Below, piece after piece: positions 20,385 through 29,512 of a DNA stretch of 64,000 nucleotides. Origin of the DNA: Streptomyces flaveus (GTDB lineage: Bacteria > Actinomycetota > Actinomycetes > Streptomycetales > Streptomycetaceae); contig NZ_BMPQ01000003.1 in assembly GCF_014647675.1 (NCBI RefSeq), forward strand, positions 322,373 through 386,372. The letters are read 5' to 3'. Position numbers and translations under genes: made by a program. The notes below the pieces were generated by a model. The model was not told where the DNA came from and did no database searches. It saw nothing but the letters and a program-made list of their open reading frames with translations. The first letter of the stretch is position 1. Every line of letters begins with the position of its first letter.

Positions 20385-22181
20385 CTATTTCTGGTAGAGC
20401 GCCTCGATCTCGGCCGCGTAGTCCTTCGCCACCACGTTCCGCTTGAGCTTCAGGGACGGCGTCAGGTGGCCCGAATCCTCCGTGAACTGGGAGGGCAGAA
20501 TGCGGAACTTCCGCACCGATTCCGCCTTCGACACCGCGGCGTTGCCGTCGTCGACCGCCGACTGGATCGCGGCCAGCAGGTCCGCGTCCTCGCACAGCGA
20601 CGCCGCGGTGGAACCCTCCGGCTTGCCGTGCTCGTCGGCCCAACGGCCCAGGAACTCCTCGTCGATGGTGACCAGCGCGCCCACGAACGGCCGCCCGTCG
20701 CCCACCACCATGCACTCCGCGACCAGCGCGTGCGCACGGATACGGTCCTCGATCACCGCCGGAGCGACGTTCTTGCCGCCCGCGGTGACGATGATCTCCT
20801 TCTTGCGGCCGGTGATCCTCAGGTACCCGTCCTCGTCGAGCGTGCCGATGTCACCGGTGTGGAACCAGCCGTCGGCCAGCGCCTCCTCGGTCGCGCCCTC
20901 GTTGTTCCAGTACCCCTTGAACAGGTGCTCGCCGTGCAGCAGCACCTCACCGTCGTCCGCGATCCGGATCACGGAGCCGGGCAGCGGCTGCCCGACCGTA
21001 CCGATCTTCTGCCGGTCCCAGGGGTTGAAGGCCGTGGCCGCGCAGGACTCGGTCAGTCCGTAGCCCTCCAGGACCGTGAAGCCGATGCCGCGGAAGAAGT
21101 GCCCGAGCCGCTCACCCAGCGGGGCGCCGCCGGAGATCGCGTACTCGCCCTTGCCGCCGAGAACGGCCCGCAGCTTGCTGTAGACGAGCTTGTCGAACGT
21201 CCGGTGCTTGATCTTCAGACCGAGCGACGGGCCCGACGGGGTGTCCAGCGCCTTGCTGTACGCGATCGCCGTGTCCGCCGCCTTGTCGAAGATCTTGCCC
21301 TTGCCGTCCGCCTGCGCCTTGGCACGCGCCGAGTTGTAGACCTTCTCGAAGACCCGCGGCACACCGAGGATCAACGTCGGCCGGAAGGAGGCCAGTTCGT
21401 CCGTGAGGTTCTTGATGTCCGGGACGGTGCCCAGCTTGATCGGCGCCATCATCGGCGCGACCTGCACGAGCCGCCCGAAGACATGCGCGAGCGGGAGGAA
21501 GAGGAGGACCGAGCACTCGCCCGTACGGAACAGGGGCCGCAGCCGCTCCACGATGTTGCCGCACTCCGCGAAGAAGCTGCGGTGGGTGAGCACACAGCCC
21601 TTGGGGCGGCCGGTGGTCCCGGAGGTGTAGACGATGGTCGCCGGGTCGTCCGCCTTGGCGGCCGAGCTGCGCTCCGCGACCGTCTCGTCGGCGACGGCCT
21701 TGCCCGCGCGGCCCAGCTCCTCGATGCCGCCCGCCTCGATCTGCCAGACATGCTTCAGCTCGGGCAGCCGGTCGCGCACCGACTCGACGGATGCGGCGTG
21801 GGTGTCCAGCTCCACGATGCAGGCGGTCGCGCCCGAGTCACCGAGGATCCACTGCACCTGCTCCGGCGAACTCGTCTCGTACACCGGCACGGTGACCGCG
21901 CCCGCGCTCCAGATCGCGAAGTCCAGCAGCGTCCACTCGTAGCGCGTACGGGACATCAGGCCGACCCGGTCACCGGGCTGCACCCCCGACGCGATCAGCC
22001 CCTTGGCGGCGGTCTGCACCTCGGCGAGGAACACGGTCGCGGTGACATCCGTCCAACTGCCGCCCACCTTGCGGGCGATGACCGCGACATCCGGATGCTG
22101 CGCGGCGTTTCTGTGGACGATGTCGGTCAGATTGCCGTCCGCGGGGACCTCGTACAAAGCCGGAAGGCTGAACTCGCGCAA
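20385..22181 (-). CDS. Long-chain acyl-CoA synthetase (FadD15-type)
   Basis: 598-residue AMP-forming ligase activating fatty acids to acyl-CoA. The phosphate-binding A3 motif YTSGTTGRPKG is at 185-195, followed by EGYGLTE (A5), WFHTGD and GRKKEIIVTAGGKN (A7/A8), and the catalytic lysine region LTPSLKLKRN near the end. The start is TTG at 22181: GAGGAG lies eight bases upstream, while the only nearby ATG (22197) is in a different frame. It diverges from the metallophosphoesterase gene across 306 bases. Confidence 0.95.
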   Translation of the reverse strand: MREFSLPALYEVPADGNLTDIVHRNAAQHPDVAVIARKVGGSWTDVTATVFLAEVQTAAKGLIASGVQPGDRVGLMSRTRYEWTLLDFAIWSAGAVTVPVYETSSPEQVQWILGDSGATACIVELDTHAASVESVRDRLPELKHVWQIEAGGIEELGRAGKAVADETVAERSSAAKADDPATIVYTSGTTGRPKGCVLTHRSFFAECGNIVERLRPLFRTGECSVLLFLPLAHVFGRLVQVAPMMAPIKLGTVPDIKNLTDELASFRPTLILGVPRVFEKVYNSARAKAQADGKGKIFDKAADTAIAYSKALDTPSGPSLGLKIKHRTFDKLVYSKLRAVLGGKGEYAISGGAPLGERLGHFFRGIGFTVLEGYGLTESCAATAFNPWDRQKIGTVGQPLPGSVIRIADDGEVLLHGEHLFKGYWNNEGATEEALADGWFHTGDIGTLDEDGYLRITGRKKEIIVTAGGKNVAPAVIEDRIRAHALVAECMVVGDGRPFVGALVTIDEEFLGRWADEHGKPEGSTAASLCEDADLLAAIQSAVDDGNAAVSKAESVRKFRILPSQFTEDSGHLTPSLKLKRNVVAKDYAAEIEALYQK

Positions 22182-22487
22182 GACTGCTGCTCCTCATAGT
22201 GCGCCGACGCCACGACCTCGTGTGTTGCGACGGAGCGGTCCAAGGCTCGGGCGGGTACTTCGGGGAATCAGTTGTTGAAACCCTAAGTACAACGGGACTC
22301 CCCGGACGTTACCCGCCAGTACCACTTCTACGACAGGGGGGTCCGGGAGATGTTCCCCGCGTCACAATGGCGTCACGCGCGCGGGCCTTTCCTTGCGAGC
22401 GTAGTCCAATCCGTTACGCCCCACGAAGTCATCGCAGGTCCGACCACGTCTACACACGTTTGCTTCACAGGCTTACTCTTGATCGCC
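22182..22487. other. Divergent intergenic region between acyl-CoA ligase and metallophosphoesterase genes
   Basis: No coding signal is credible here. It contains an imperfect palindrome GTTACCCGCCAGTAC (22308-22322) about 130 bases before the acyl-CoA ligase start, which could be an operator. It also has a direct repeat of GCGTCAC around 22369-22385. No confident -10/-35 pair was found. Confidence 0.4.
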
Positions 22488-23279
22488 ATGGCAGGCACAC
22501 GAGACGGCACCCCCAGGACGCGGATCCACGTCGTCAGCGACGTCCATGGAAACGCCCGTGACCTGGCCAGAGTCGGCACCGGCGCGGACGCCCTGATCTG
22601 CCTCGGTGACCTTGTGCTCTTCCTCGACTACGCCGACCACTCACGCGGTATCTTCCCCGACCTGTTCGGAACCGAGAACGCGGACCGCATCGTCGAGTTG
22701 CGCACCGCCCGCCGCTACGAGGAGGCGCGGGAGTTCGGCAACCGGCTCTGGGCGGGCGTCGACCGCGGCTCGGCCATCGAGAAGGCCGTACGCAAGCAGT
22801 ACGCCGAGATGTTCGCCGCATTCCCCACGCCGACGTACGCCACGTACGGCAATGTCGATATGCCGACCCTGTGGTCCGAGTACGCAGGACCCGGCACCAC
22901 CGTGCTCGACGGGCAGCGCGTCGAGATCGGCGGCTGGACCTTCGGCTTCGTCGGCGGGGGCCTGCGCTCGCCGATGCGGACACCGTACGAGATCAGCGAC
23001 GAGGAGTACGCGGCCAAGATCGAGGCTCTCGGCGAGGTCGACGTCCTGTGCACGCACATCCCGCCAGAGGTGCCCGAACTCGTCTACGACACGGTGGCGC
23101 GGCGCTTCGAGCGGGGCAGCCGGGCGCTGCTGGACGCGATTCGGCGGACCCGGCCGCGGTACTCCCTCTTCGGGCACGTCCACCAGCCGCTGGTGCGGCG
23201 GATGCGGCTTGGGGCGACCGAGTGCGTCAACGTCGGGCACTTCGCGGGATCGGGGAAGCCGTGGGTTCTGGAGTGGTGA
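22488..23279 (+). CDS. Calcineurin-like metallophosphoesterase
   Basis: 263-residue cytoplasmic phosphoesterase. The dinuclear metal site motifs appear in order: DVHGN near residue 18, GDLVLF, GNVD near 123, CTHIPPE and FGHVHQP near the C terminus. The ATG at 22488 opens directly before the first strand (RTRIHVVSDVHG). Substrate is not predictable. The SRPBCC gene starts 157 bases downstream. Confidence 0.9.
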   Translation: MAGTRDGTPRTRIHVVSDVHGNARDLARVGTGADALICLGDLVLFLDYADHSRGIFPDLFGTENADRIVELRTARRYEEAREFGNRLWAGVDRGSAIEKAVRKQYAEMFAAFPTPTYATYGNVDMPTLWSEYAGPGTTVLDGQRVEIGGWTFGFVGGGLRSPMRTPYEISDEEYAAKIEALGEVDVLCTHIPPEVPELVYDTVARRFERGSRALLDAIRRTRPRYSLFGHVHQPLVRRMRLGATECVNVGHFAGSGKPWVLEW

Positions 23280-23436
23280 TGCCCGAAGTGGTGGTGTCCT
23301 GGGGCTCCCGGCGACGGATGGCCCGCTGTCACGCGGTAGCCTTCACGCTGCATCCGCAGGTAAGAACCTTGAGCAGCATCGAGAAGCACCGAGAAACACC
23401 CCTCTTGTCCGGACCGCATCTGGAGGAGCCACAGCG

Positions 23437-23880
23437 ATGGCGGAACACACCAGCTCGAGTATCACGATCGAGGCGGCACCGGCCGACGTCATGGGGGTGA
23501 TCGCCGACTTCGCGCGCTATCCGGACTGGACCGGCGAGGTGAAGGAGGCGGAGGTGCTCGCCAGCGACGAGCAGGGCCGCGCCGAGCAGGTACGCCTCGT
23601 CATGGACGCCGGCGCCATCAAGGACGACCAGGTCCTGGCCTACACCTGGACCGGCCCCCACGAGGTCTCCTGGACCCTCGTCAAGTCCCAGATGCTCCGC
23701 TCACTCGACGGCGCCTACATCCTCAAGCCGGCGGGCGCGGGCGCGACAGAGGTCACCTACAAGCTCACGGTCGACGTCAAGATCCCCATGCTCGGCATGA
23801 TCAAGCGCAAGGCCGAGAAGGTCATCATCGACAGGGCGCTGGCGGGTCTGAAGAAGAGGGTGGAGACGGGCGGCAAGTAG
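23437..23880 (+). CDS. SRPBCC (polyketide cyclase/dehydrase-like) protein
   Basis: 147-residue START-like protein with the helix-grip fold: N-terminal strand SSITIEAAPADVM, the FARYPDWTGEV loop typical of the family, and a long C-terminal helix (AEKVIIDRALAGLKKRVE). It forms a hydrophobic cavity for a lipid or small aromatic ligand; no catalytic residues can be assigned. The ATG at 23437 has GGAGGAG upstream. It precedes the ArsA-like ATPase in the same direction, separated by a dispersed repeat. Confidence 0.88.
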   Translation: MAEHTSSSITIEAAPADVMGVIADFARYPDWTGEVKEAEVLASDEQGRAEQVRLVMDAGAIKDDQVLAYTWTGPHEVSWTLVKSQMLRSLDGAYILKPAGAGATEVTYKLTVDVKIPMLGMIKRKAEKVIIDRALAGLKKRVETGGK

Positions 23881-23921
23881 CCCCGCCGCCGCTACCGCTG
23901 TGGGCAGTCGTTCCGCAGGGC

Positions 23922-23966
23922 GATGGGGGTCCCCCCGCTCGAGCGAAGCCGAGAGTGGGGGAGGGT
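23922..23966. repeat. Short dispersed Streptomyces intergenic repeat
   Basis: The sequence with core CCCCCCGCTCGAGCGAAGCC followed by GAGAGTGGGGG is a small hairpin-forming element I recognise from many Streptomyces intergenic spaces. It lies between the SRPBCC and ArsA-like genes and may fold as CCCCC/GGGGG with an internal CTC/GAG. Confidence 0.6.
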
Positions 23967-24036
23967 GGGCACAGCACACCAGCACCGGGTGCCGTCCCAA
24001 GCAAGCCCGCACACCAAGCAACCCCGAGCGGAGCGC

Positions 24037-25206
24037 ATGCGCACAGTCCTGATCACCGGCCCCGGCGGCTCCGGCCGCACCACAATCGCCGCGGCCACGG
24101 CGCTCCAAGCCGCCCGCCAGGGCAAAAGAACCCTGCTCCTGAGCGCAGACCGCACAGACACCCCCGGCGCCGCCCTGGGCAAACCCACCGGCCCAACCCC
24201 CGCGGACGCGGAACCGCACCTGACAACCTGGCGCCCCGACTCCGGCGAGGACTTCCGCGACGACCTCCTCGCCTTCCAGGAACGGGCCGCCTCCGCCCTG
24301 GATCTGCTGGGCGCCACCCGCCTGGAAGCGGAGGAGCTCACCCCCCTCCCCGGCGCCGAGGAACTCGCCCTCCTGCGCGCCCTGCGCGACGCGGCGACGG
24401 CAGACACGTACGAACTCCTGATCGTCGACCTGCCCCCCACCCCCCAGGCGCTCGCCCTCCTCGCGCTCCCGGAGCAACTGCGCCGCTACCTGAGCCGCCT
24501 GCTCCCCGCGGAGCGCCAGGCGGCGCGCGCCCTGCGCCCCGTACTCGGCCGTCTCGCCGGCGTCCCGATGCCCACGGACAGGCTGTACGAGACGGCCGCC
24601 CGCTGGGACCTCGAACTCGCCGCCGTAGCGGCGGTGTTGGCAGACCGGACGACGACCGTACGCCTGGTCGCCGAACCCGGCCCGGCCGGCACCGACGCCC
24701 TACGCACCGCCACCACCGGCCTCGCCCTGCGCGGACTGCGCGCCGACGCCCTGGTCGCGAACCGCGTCCTGCCCGACGCGTCCCCCGACACCTGGCTGGC
24801 GGGCCTCGCCGCCCAGCAGCGCAAGGCGTTGGACGAGTGGCGGGGCACGTACGAGGTGTGTGAGGTGTCACACCTCGGCCGCGATCCGCGCGGCACCGAC
24901 GACCTCACCGCGCTGACCGTGCCGGGCGCGGGTCAGGCCCCGCGCCCGGTCGAGTGGCCGATGACCGACCAACTCGCCACCGACGGTGTGATCGTCTGGC
25001 ACATCCCGCTCCCCGGTGCGATACGGGACGACCTCGACCTCATCCGGCGCGGCGACGAACTCGTCGTCACCGTCGGCCCGTTCCACCGCATCGTCCCGCT
25101 CCCGTCGGCCCTCCGCCGCTGCACCGTGCAAGGCGCCGCCCTGCGCGACGGTGAGCTGCGCATCCGTTTCGCACCGGACCCGGAGCTGTGGCCGCAGGAA
25201 AGGTGA
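24037..25206 (+). CDS. ArsA/GET3-like P-loop ATPase with altered Walker A
   Basis: 389-residue protein with the fold of ArsA/Get3 (SIMIBI) ATPases: P-loop GPGGSGRTT (8-16), switch-like TLLLSADRTDT (32-42) corresponding to the DPA region, and LLIVDLPPTPQAL. The usual deviant-Walker lysines of KGGVGKT are replaced: P9 for the signature Lys and R14 for the invariant P-loop Lys. A C-terminal crystallin-like beta domain (from about 300) is seen as in bacterial ArsA-like proteins. It is not next to arsenic genes. Nucleotide hydrolysis should be considered uncertain. The ATG at 24037 is chosen at the first strand. Confidence 0.82.
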   Translation: MRTVLITGPGGSGRTTIAAATALQAARQGKRTLLLSADRTDTPGAALGKPTGPTPADAEPHLTTWRPDSGEDFRDDLLAFQERAASALDLLGATRLEAEELTPLPGAEELALLRALRDAATADTYELLIVDLPPTPQALALLALPEQLRRYLSRLLPAERQAARALRPVLGRLAGVPMPTDRLYETAARWDLELAAVAAVLADRTTTVRLVAEPGPAGTDALRTATTGLALRGLRADALVANRVLPDASPDTWLAGLAAQQRKALDEWRGTYEVCEVSHLGRDPRGTDDLTALTVPGAGQAPRPVEWPMTDQLATDGVIVWHIPLPGAIRDDLDLIRRGDELVVTVGPFHRIVPLPSALRRCTVQGAALRDGELRIRFAPDPELWPQER

Positions 25207-25328
25207 CGGTCTTCGGTACGTTGGCCGAGACCCTGTCCGTACGGGATTCTGTGCCGCCGCAGACGGTGAACGGCGCATCCCCGTTCGGGTAACGTCAAGA
25301 GACACAGAGCCAATGCTTGGAGTCCGCC

Positions 25329-25814
25329 ATGAGCGATGAGCGCCCCACGTCCGACGCCGCGGAGGACGCGCTCGAGAAGGCGCACGGCAACGAGGTGCGA
25401 GCGACCGACGCCGACGCCTGGGCGACGGCCTGCGCGGAGGATCTGGCCGCCGAGAAGGCCCGTCGCCGCACCCAGTACGGCCCGCCCCCGGGCTCGGCCG
25501 GCGAGGAGCTGCGCAAGCTCTTCGACACCGTCGCCGACCGGCTGTCCGGACTGCAGTCGCCGCTGCTCGGTGCCGTGGCCGGCGGTGCCGCCCAGCAGGT
25601 GGTGAACCAGGTCGTGCAGCAGGCCAAGGCCGCCGTCGAGCCCGTGATCGAGCGCAACCCCGAGCTCTTCGACCACCTGGCCGCGGCCGGTAACGAGCTG
25701 CTCGCCGCGTACCGCTCCGCCGTCGAGTCGCAGGAGCGCCGCTGGACCCAGGACCGGCCCCAGAACCGGCCCGACGAGGACTCCGGTCCCGGGGAACACA
25801 TCGACCTGGACTGA
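25329..25814 (+). CDS. DUF5304-type protein upstream of glkA (SCO2127-like)
   Basis: 161-residue soluble protein, rich in Ala, Glu and Arg, mostly helical, with TDADAWATACAEDLAAEKARRR as the best-conserved-looking segment and an acidic C terminus. No catalytic motif is visible. It occupies the position directly before glkA. I recall the S. coelicolor counterpart (SCO2127) being linked to glucose repression in the literature, but the sequence does not show a mechanism. The ATG at 25329 is preferred over 25317. A hairpin and 118 bases separate it from glkA, so partial read-through is possible. Confidence 0.75.
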   Translation: MSDERPTSDAAEDALEKAHGNEVRATDADAWATACAEDLAAEKARRRTQYGPPPGSAGEELRKLFDTVADRLSGLQSPLLGAVAGGAAQQVVNQVVQQAKAAVEPVIERNPELFDHLAAAGNELLAAYRSAVESQERRWTQDRPQNRPDEDSGPGEHIDLD

Positions 25815-25834
25815 AGGCCCCTGAGGCCCTGCCT

Positions 25835-25874
25835 CGGCTTCCCGCCTGCCCGCTGGGCGGACGACGGGAAGCCG
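25835..25874 (+). terminator. Intergenic hairpin before glkA
   Basis: CGGCTTCCCG (25835-25844) pairs perfectly with CGGGAAGCCG (25865-25874), with a further GCCC/GGGC stem inside. There is no T-run, so it may be an attenuating or processing hairpin rather than a strong terminator between the DUF5304 gene and glkA. Confidence 0.5.
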
Positions 25875-25932
25875 ACGACAGGCCCTCGGATAAGGTTGGC
25901 CGTAGCGGGGCTCGACCGAAACTGAGGGATTC

Positions 25933-26886
25933 ATGGGACTCACCATCGGCGTCGACATCGGCGGCACGAAGATCGCGGCCGGTGTGGTCGACGAGGAAGG
26001 CAACATCCTCTCGACCCACAAGGTGCCGACTCCGGGCACGCCCGAGGCCATCGTGGACGCCATAGCCTCCGCCGTCGAGGGCGCCCGTGCCGGACACGAG
26101 ATCGTCGGCGTGGGCATCGGCGCCGCAGGGTACGTCAACCGGCAGCGTTCCACGGTCTATTTCGCGCCGAACATCGACTGGCGGCAGGAGCCGCTGAAGG
26201 ACGAGGTCGAGCGCCGGGTGGGCCTGCCGGTCGTCGTGGAGAACGACGCCAACGCGGCCGCCTGGGGCGAGTACAAGTTCGGCGGGGGCAAGGGCCACCG
26301 CAACGTCATCTGCATCACGCTCGGCACCGGCCTGGGCGGCGGCATCATCATCGGCAACAAGCTCCGTCGCGGCCACTTCGGCGTCGCCGCCGAGTTCGGC
26401 CATATCCGGGTTGTGCCGGACGGCCTCCTCTGCGGCTGCGGCAGCCAGGGCTGCTGGGAGCAGTACGCCTCCGGGCGCGCCCTTGTCCGGTACGCGAAGC
26501 AGCGGGCCAACGCCACCCCCGAGAACGCGGAGATCCTCCTCTCGCTGGGCGACGGAACCCCCGAGGGGATCGAGGGCAAGCACATCTCGATGGCGGCGAG
26601 ACAGGGCGACCCGGTCGCCGTGGACTCGTACCGCGAACTCGCCCGCTGGGCAGGCGCGGGCCTGGCGGACCTCGCCTCCCTCTTCGACCCCTCCGCCTTC
26701 ATCGTGGGAGGCGGCCTCTCGGACGAGGGGGAGCTGGTCCTCGACCCGATCCGCAAGTCCTACAAGCGCTGGCTGGTCGGCGGGAACTGGCGCCCAGTAG
26801 CAGACGTCATCGCCGCCCAACTCGGCAACAAGGCGGGCTTGGTGGGCGCGGCGGACCTGGCGAGGGAGCCGGACCCGATCATGTAA
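25933..26886 (+). CDS. glkA: ROK-family glucokinase
   Basis: Phosphorylates glucose with ATP; in S. coelicolor this enzyme also mediates carbon catabolite repression. The 317-residue length is identical to the known GlkA. Features: ATP loop GVDIGGTKIA (6-15), catalytic D105 in VENDANAAAWGE, and the ROK zinc site H157, C167, C169 and C174 (CGCGSQGCWEQY). The ATG at 25933 is preceded by GAGGG. A TAAGGT at 25891-25896 could be its own -10. Confidence 0.97.
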   Translation: MGLTIGVDIGGTKIAAGVVDEEGNILSTHKVPTPGTPEAIVDAIASAVEGARAGHEIVGVGIGAAGYVNRQRSTVYFAPNIDWRQEPLKDEVERRVGLPVVVENDANAAAWGEYKFGGGKGHRNVICITLGTGLGGGIIIGNKLRRGHFGVAAEFGHIRVVPDGLLCGCGSQGCWEQYASGRALVRYAKQRANATPENAEILLSLGDGTPEGIEGKHISMAARQGDPVAVDSYRELARWAGAGLADLASLFDPSAFIVGGGLSDEGELVLDPIRKSYKRWLVGGNWRPVADVIAAQLGNKAGLVGAADLAREPDPIM

Positions 26887-26920
26887 CGGTGTCCTTTGCG
26901 CCTCCGGGGCGCACATCGAA

Positions 26921-27009
26921 GGGGCGCGGGGCTGTGTCTATATGCGGCTCTGCCGCGTGGGCGCGACAAGCCACAGACAACCGTCAGTCGCCTACAACCC
27001 CCGCGCCCC
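26921..27009. repeat. Dispersed GC-rich palindromic repeat
   Basis: GGGGCGCGGGG (26921-26931) is the exact inverted complement of CCCCGCGCCCC (26999-27009), with an inner hairpin GCGGC-TCT-GCCGC (26944-26956). This family of elements is common between Streptomyces genes. Here it sits after glkA and could act as a terminator-like structure. Confidence 0.6.
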
Positions 27010-27055
27010 GAGCTATTAAGCGCCCCAACCCGCGGTCCCTACGTAAATTGACCGC

Positions 27056-27805
27056 ATGGCAACGCCGCTCCCAACCTCCCGTACCGAGCCGGACGGTTCG
27101 GCAGTCATCCGAGTCCTCAGCTACAACATCCGCTCGATGCGCGACGACACCGAGGCGCTCGCCCGGGTCATCCGCGCCTGCGCGCCCGACCTCGTACTCG
27201 TACAAGAAGCCCCCCGCTTCTTCCGCTGGCGCAAGAAACTGGCCCGCCTCGCCGCCGCGTCGGGCCAGGTGATCCTCTCCGGCGGGGCCACCGCATCCGG
27301 CCCCGCCCTGCTCTCCTCGCTCCGGGCGACGGTGGAGCGTACCGAGGACGTACTCCTGCCGCTCACACCCGGCCTTCACCGGCGAGGCTTCGCCACCGCG
27401 GTCGTACGGTTCGGGCGTGCGCGGCTCGGCGTGCTGAGCTGTCATCTCTCGCTGCAGAAGGACGAACGGTACGAGCAGGGCGGCATGCTGCTCGACCAGT
27501 TGGCCGCGCTCGGGACGCCGCACACGATCGTGGGCGGCGACCTGAACGAACGCCCGGGCGGACGTACGTTCAAGCGCCTTGCCACCGAGCTCCAGGACTG
27601 CTGGACGGTCGCCCCCTGGGGCGGCGAGTACACCTCCACGCCCACCGAGCCGCATCAGCGGATCGATGCCCTCTTCGCCACCGAGGGCATCGAAGTCCTG
27701 GGCTGCGGCGTGCCCTTGGGGCAACCGGGCGTCACGGAAACGGACTTGAGGGCGGCCACGGACCATCTGCCCGTACTGGCCGCCCTCAGAGTTCCCGCCT
27801 CTTAG
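27056..27805 (+). CDS. Endonuclease/exonuclease/phosphatase-family hydrolase
   Basis: 249-residue EEP-fold hydrolase. Motifs in order: VLSYNIRSM near the N terminus (metal Asn), VLVQEAP (metal Glu), CHLSLQ, GGDLNE (Asp/Asn) and TDHLPV (Asp/His) at the end. The set is complete, so it should be active on a phosphodiester or phosphomonoester, but the substrate is unknown. The ATG at 27056 follows TAAATT by six bases, so the message may be leaderless. It is convergent with the acidic membrane-protein gene 10 bases away. Confidence 0.9.
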   Translation: MATPLPTSRTEPDGSAVIRVLSYNIRSMRDDTEALARVIRACAPDLVLVQEAPRFFRWRKKLARLAAASGQVILSGGATASGPALLSSLRATVERTEDVLLPLTPGLHRRGFATAVVRFGRARLGVLSCHLSLQKDERYEQGGMLLDQLAALGTPHTIVGGDLNERPGGRTFKRLATELQDCWTVAPWGGEYTSTPTEPHQRIDALFATEGIEVLGCGVPLGQPGVTETDLRAATDHLPVLAALRVPAS

Positions 27806-27815
27806 ACGCGCGGCG

Positions 27816-28505
27816 TCACACCACCGCGCCGCGCCCCGGATCGTCGTCGTCCTCGTCGTCCGAGCGCATTCGCAGGACCAGCGTGCCGAAGCCGCCGACG
27901 AAGCCGCCGATGCCGAGCGTGGTCAGCCACCACGTCATGTGCCAGCCGAGCAGAACGGCGAGCATGAGCAGGAGCGGGCCGCCGAGCACGGCGAGCCAGG
28001 CGAACTTGGCCGTGGCGTCCGCGGCGGGCAGCGGGGGCGGCTCGGGCGGTACGAAGTGGCCCTCGTCGTCCTCTTCGAAGTCCTCCTCGGACGGCTCTGG
28101 CGCCTGGTAGTCGCGGGGCCCCCCGACGCCGGGCGGGAAGGCTACGGAGCTGCCGAGCGGCTTCTCGGCGGCGGGTTTGTCGTCCGTCTTCTTGCCGGCC
28201 GCCCTGTCACCCTCTTCGCCGTCGGAGCCCTCGGACACCTCGGAGTTCCTGGGCTTCTCCATGATGTCCCCGGGTCGCTCGGGGTCGGCTGTGTTCGCCT
28301 CGCTCGCGCCGTTCGTCTCGGACTCCAGGAGTGCCAGGTCCTCGACCGACTTGAAGGGCTTGGCGCCGGGCGGGTCCGGCGGTTCCTCGCCGTACCCGGC
28401 GACGATCGCAGCCCAGGCCGCGGCCTCGTCGAACGACGGGCCCTGCTCCTCGCCGGGCGGTGCGTCCTTCTCCTCGGGCTCGCGGTCCGCGTCGTGCTCA
28501 GCCAC
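27816..28505 (-). CDS. Acidic protein with two C-terminal transmembrane helices
   Basis: 229 residues. The first 160 are hydrophilic, rich in Glu, Asp and Pro and probably disordered, with a conserved-looking AAAWAAIVAGYGEEPPD segment (28-44). Two transmembrane helices follow (about 168-187 and 190-212), then an acidic tail. No known domain is recognised. The start is GTG at 28505, overlapping the stop of the upstream esterase gene by eight bases, so the two are translationally coupled. Confidence 0.75.
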   Translation of the reverse strand: MAEHDADREPEEKDAPPGEEQGPSFDEAAAWAAIVAGYGEEPPDPPGAKPFKSVEDLALLESETNGASEANTADPERPGDIMEKPRNSEVSEGSDGEEGDRAAGKKTDDKPAAEKPLGSSVAFPPGVGGPRDYQAPEPSEEDFEEDDEGHFVPPEPPPLPAADATAKFAWLAVLGGPLLLMLAVLLGWHMTWWLTTLGIGGFVGGFGTLVLRMRSDDEDDDDPGRGAVV

Positions 28506-29334
28506 CAGTGGCCGTCCCTTCCTGCTGACCCACCTGACCTGCCTGACCTGACTGGTCCAGCCGAACCGTGTCGGGCTGCTTGCCGGTTTCCGGCGCCAGC
28601 CGCTCGACGAAGGCGAAGCTCTCCTCGAAAATACGGTCCGCGTCGTGGTCCAACGTCGCGACGTGGTAGCTCTGTTCCAGCACGATCTCCTGTACGTCCG
28701 TCGAGGACACCCGGCTCAGCACGCGCGCCGAGTCGGCAGGCGGCACCACATGGTCCTGGACGCTGTGCAGGAGCAGCAGAGGCTGCGTGACCTGCGGCAA
28801 CTCACCGTCGACCAGCCGGAAGAAGTTCCGCAGCGAGTGCGCCGCGTGCAGCGGAACCTTGTCGTAGCCGATCTCGACGCTGCCCTCCTTGGCGATGTCG
28901 CTGGCGATTCCCTTCGTCGTACGGACGACGTGGCGGGCCAGCGGAAGGGCGTACGCGGACAGACCGTGCACCTTGTTCGCCGGGTTGACGACGACGATGC
29001 CGCTCACCGCGTCCCCGTGCTTCGCGGCCAGCCGCAGGGCCAGCGCGCCGCCCATGGAGAGGCCGCAGACGAAGACCCGGGAGCAGCGCTCACGCAGGGC
29101 GCGCAGCTCCCGGTCCACCTCCGCGTACCAGTCCTGCCAGCCGGTGAGCTGCATGTCCTCCCAGCGTGTGCCGTGCCCGGGCAGCAGGGGCAGCGAGACG
29201 GTCAGACCGCGCTCGGCGAGATACTCCGCCCAGGGGCGCAGCGACTGCGGGGAACCCGTGAAGCCGTGGCAGAGGAGGACGCCGACCTCTCCGCCCTCGT
29301 GGCGGTACGGCTCGGCTCCAGGAAGGACCGGCAC
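28498..29334 (-). CDS. Alpha/beta hydrolase, carboxylesterase Est30 / monoacylglycerol lipase type
   Basis: 278-residue serine hydrolase. Oxyanion loop CHGFTGSPQ (22-30), nucleophile S93 in CGLSMGG, acid D194 in SVQDHVV and H224 in SYHVATLD, exactly the layout of Est30-type carboxylesterases. The GTG at 29334 is chosen because GGAG lies seven bases upstream; upstream frame is promoter and leader sequence. It is divergent from the acyltransferase gene, and its promoter resembles the DNA-damage RecA-NDp pattern (29469-29491). It is coupled to the acidic membrane protein downstream. Confidence 0.92.
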   Translation of the reverse strand: MPVLPGAEPYRHEGGEVGVLLCHGFTGSPQSLRPWAEYLAERGLTVSLPLLPGHGTRWEDMQLTGWQDWYAEVDRELRALRERCSRVFVCGLSMGGALALRLAAKHGDAVSGIVVVNPANKVHGLSAYALPLARHVVRTTKGIASDIAKEGSVEIGYDKVPLHAAHSLRNFFRLVDGELPQVTQPLLLLHSVQDHVVPPADSARVLSRVSSTDVQEIVLEQSYHVATLDHDADRIFEESFAFVERLAPETGKQPDTVRLDQSGQAGQVGQQEGTATGG

Positions 29335-29468
29335 CTTCGGTCTCCTGTTCGTCTGAAGGGGCGTACAAAGGGACGTACATAAAGGACGTGCAAAGGGGTG
29401 TTGCTCAAAGGGGCGTTCATCCGACGAAGGCGACAAAACGATCACCCCGGGACTTCGAGGTGTACTTC

Positions 29469-29491
29469 ACCGTACGCGACGGCACTGACAC
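29469..29491 (-). promoter_or_regulatory. RecA-NDp/PafBC-like promoter of esterase gene
   Basis: On the minus strand: GTGTCAGTG, eight bases, TACGGT. This fits tTGTCRGTG-N8-TAnnnT at every strongly conserved position; only the first base differs. It lies about 135 bases upstream of the GTG at 29334. Confidence 0.55.
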
Positions 29492-29512
29492 CGACCAGGG
29501 CCGTCGGGCCCT

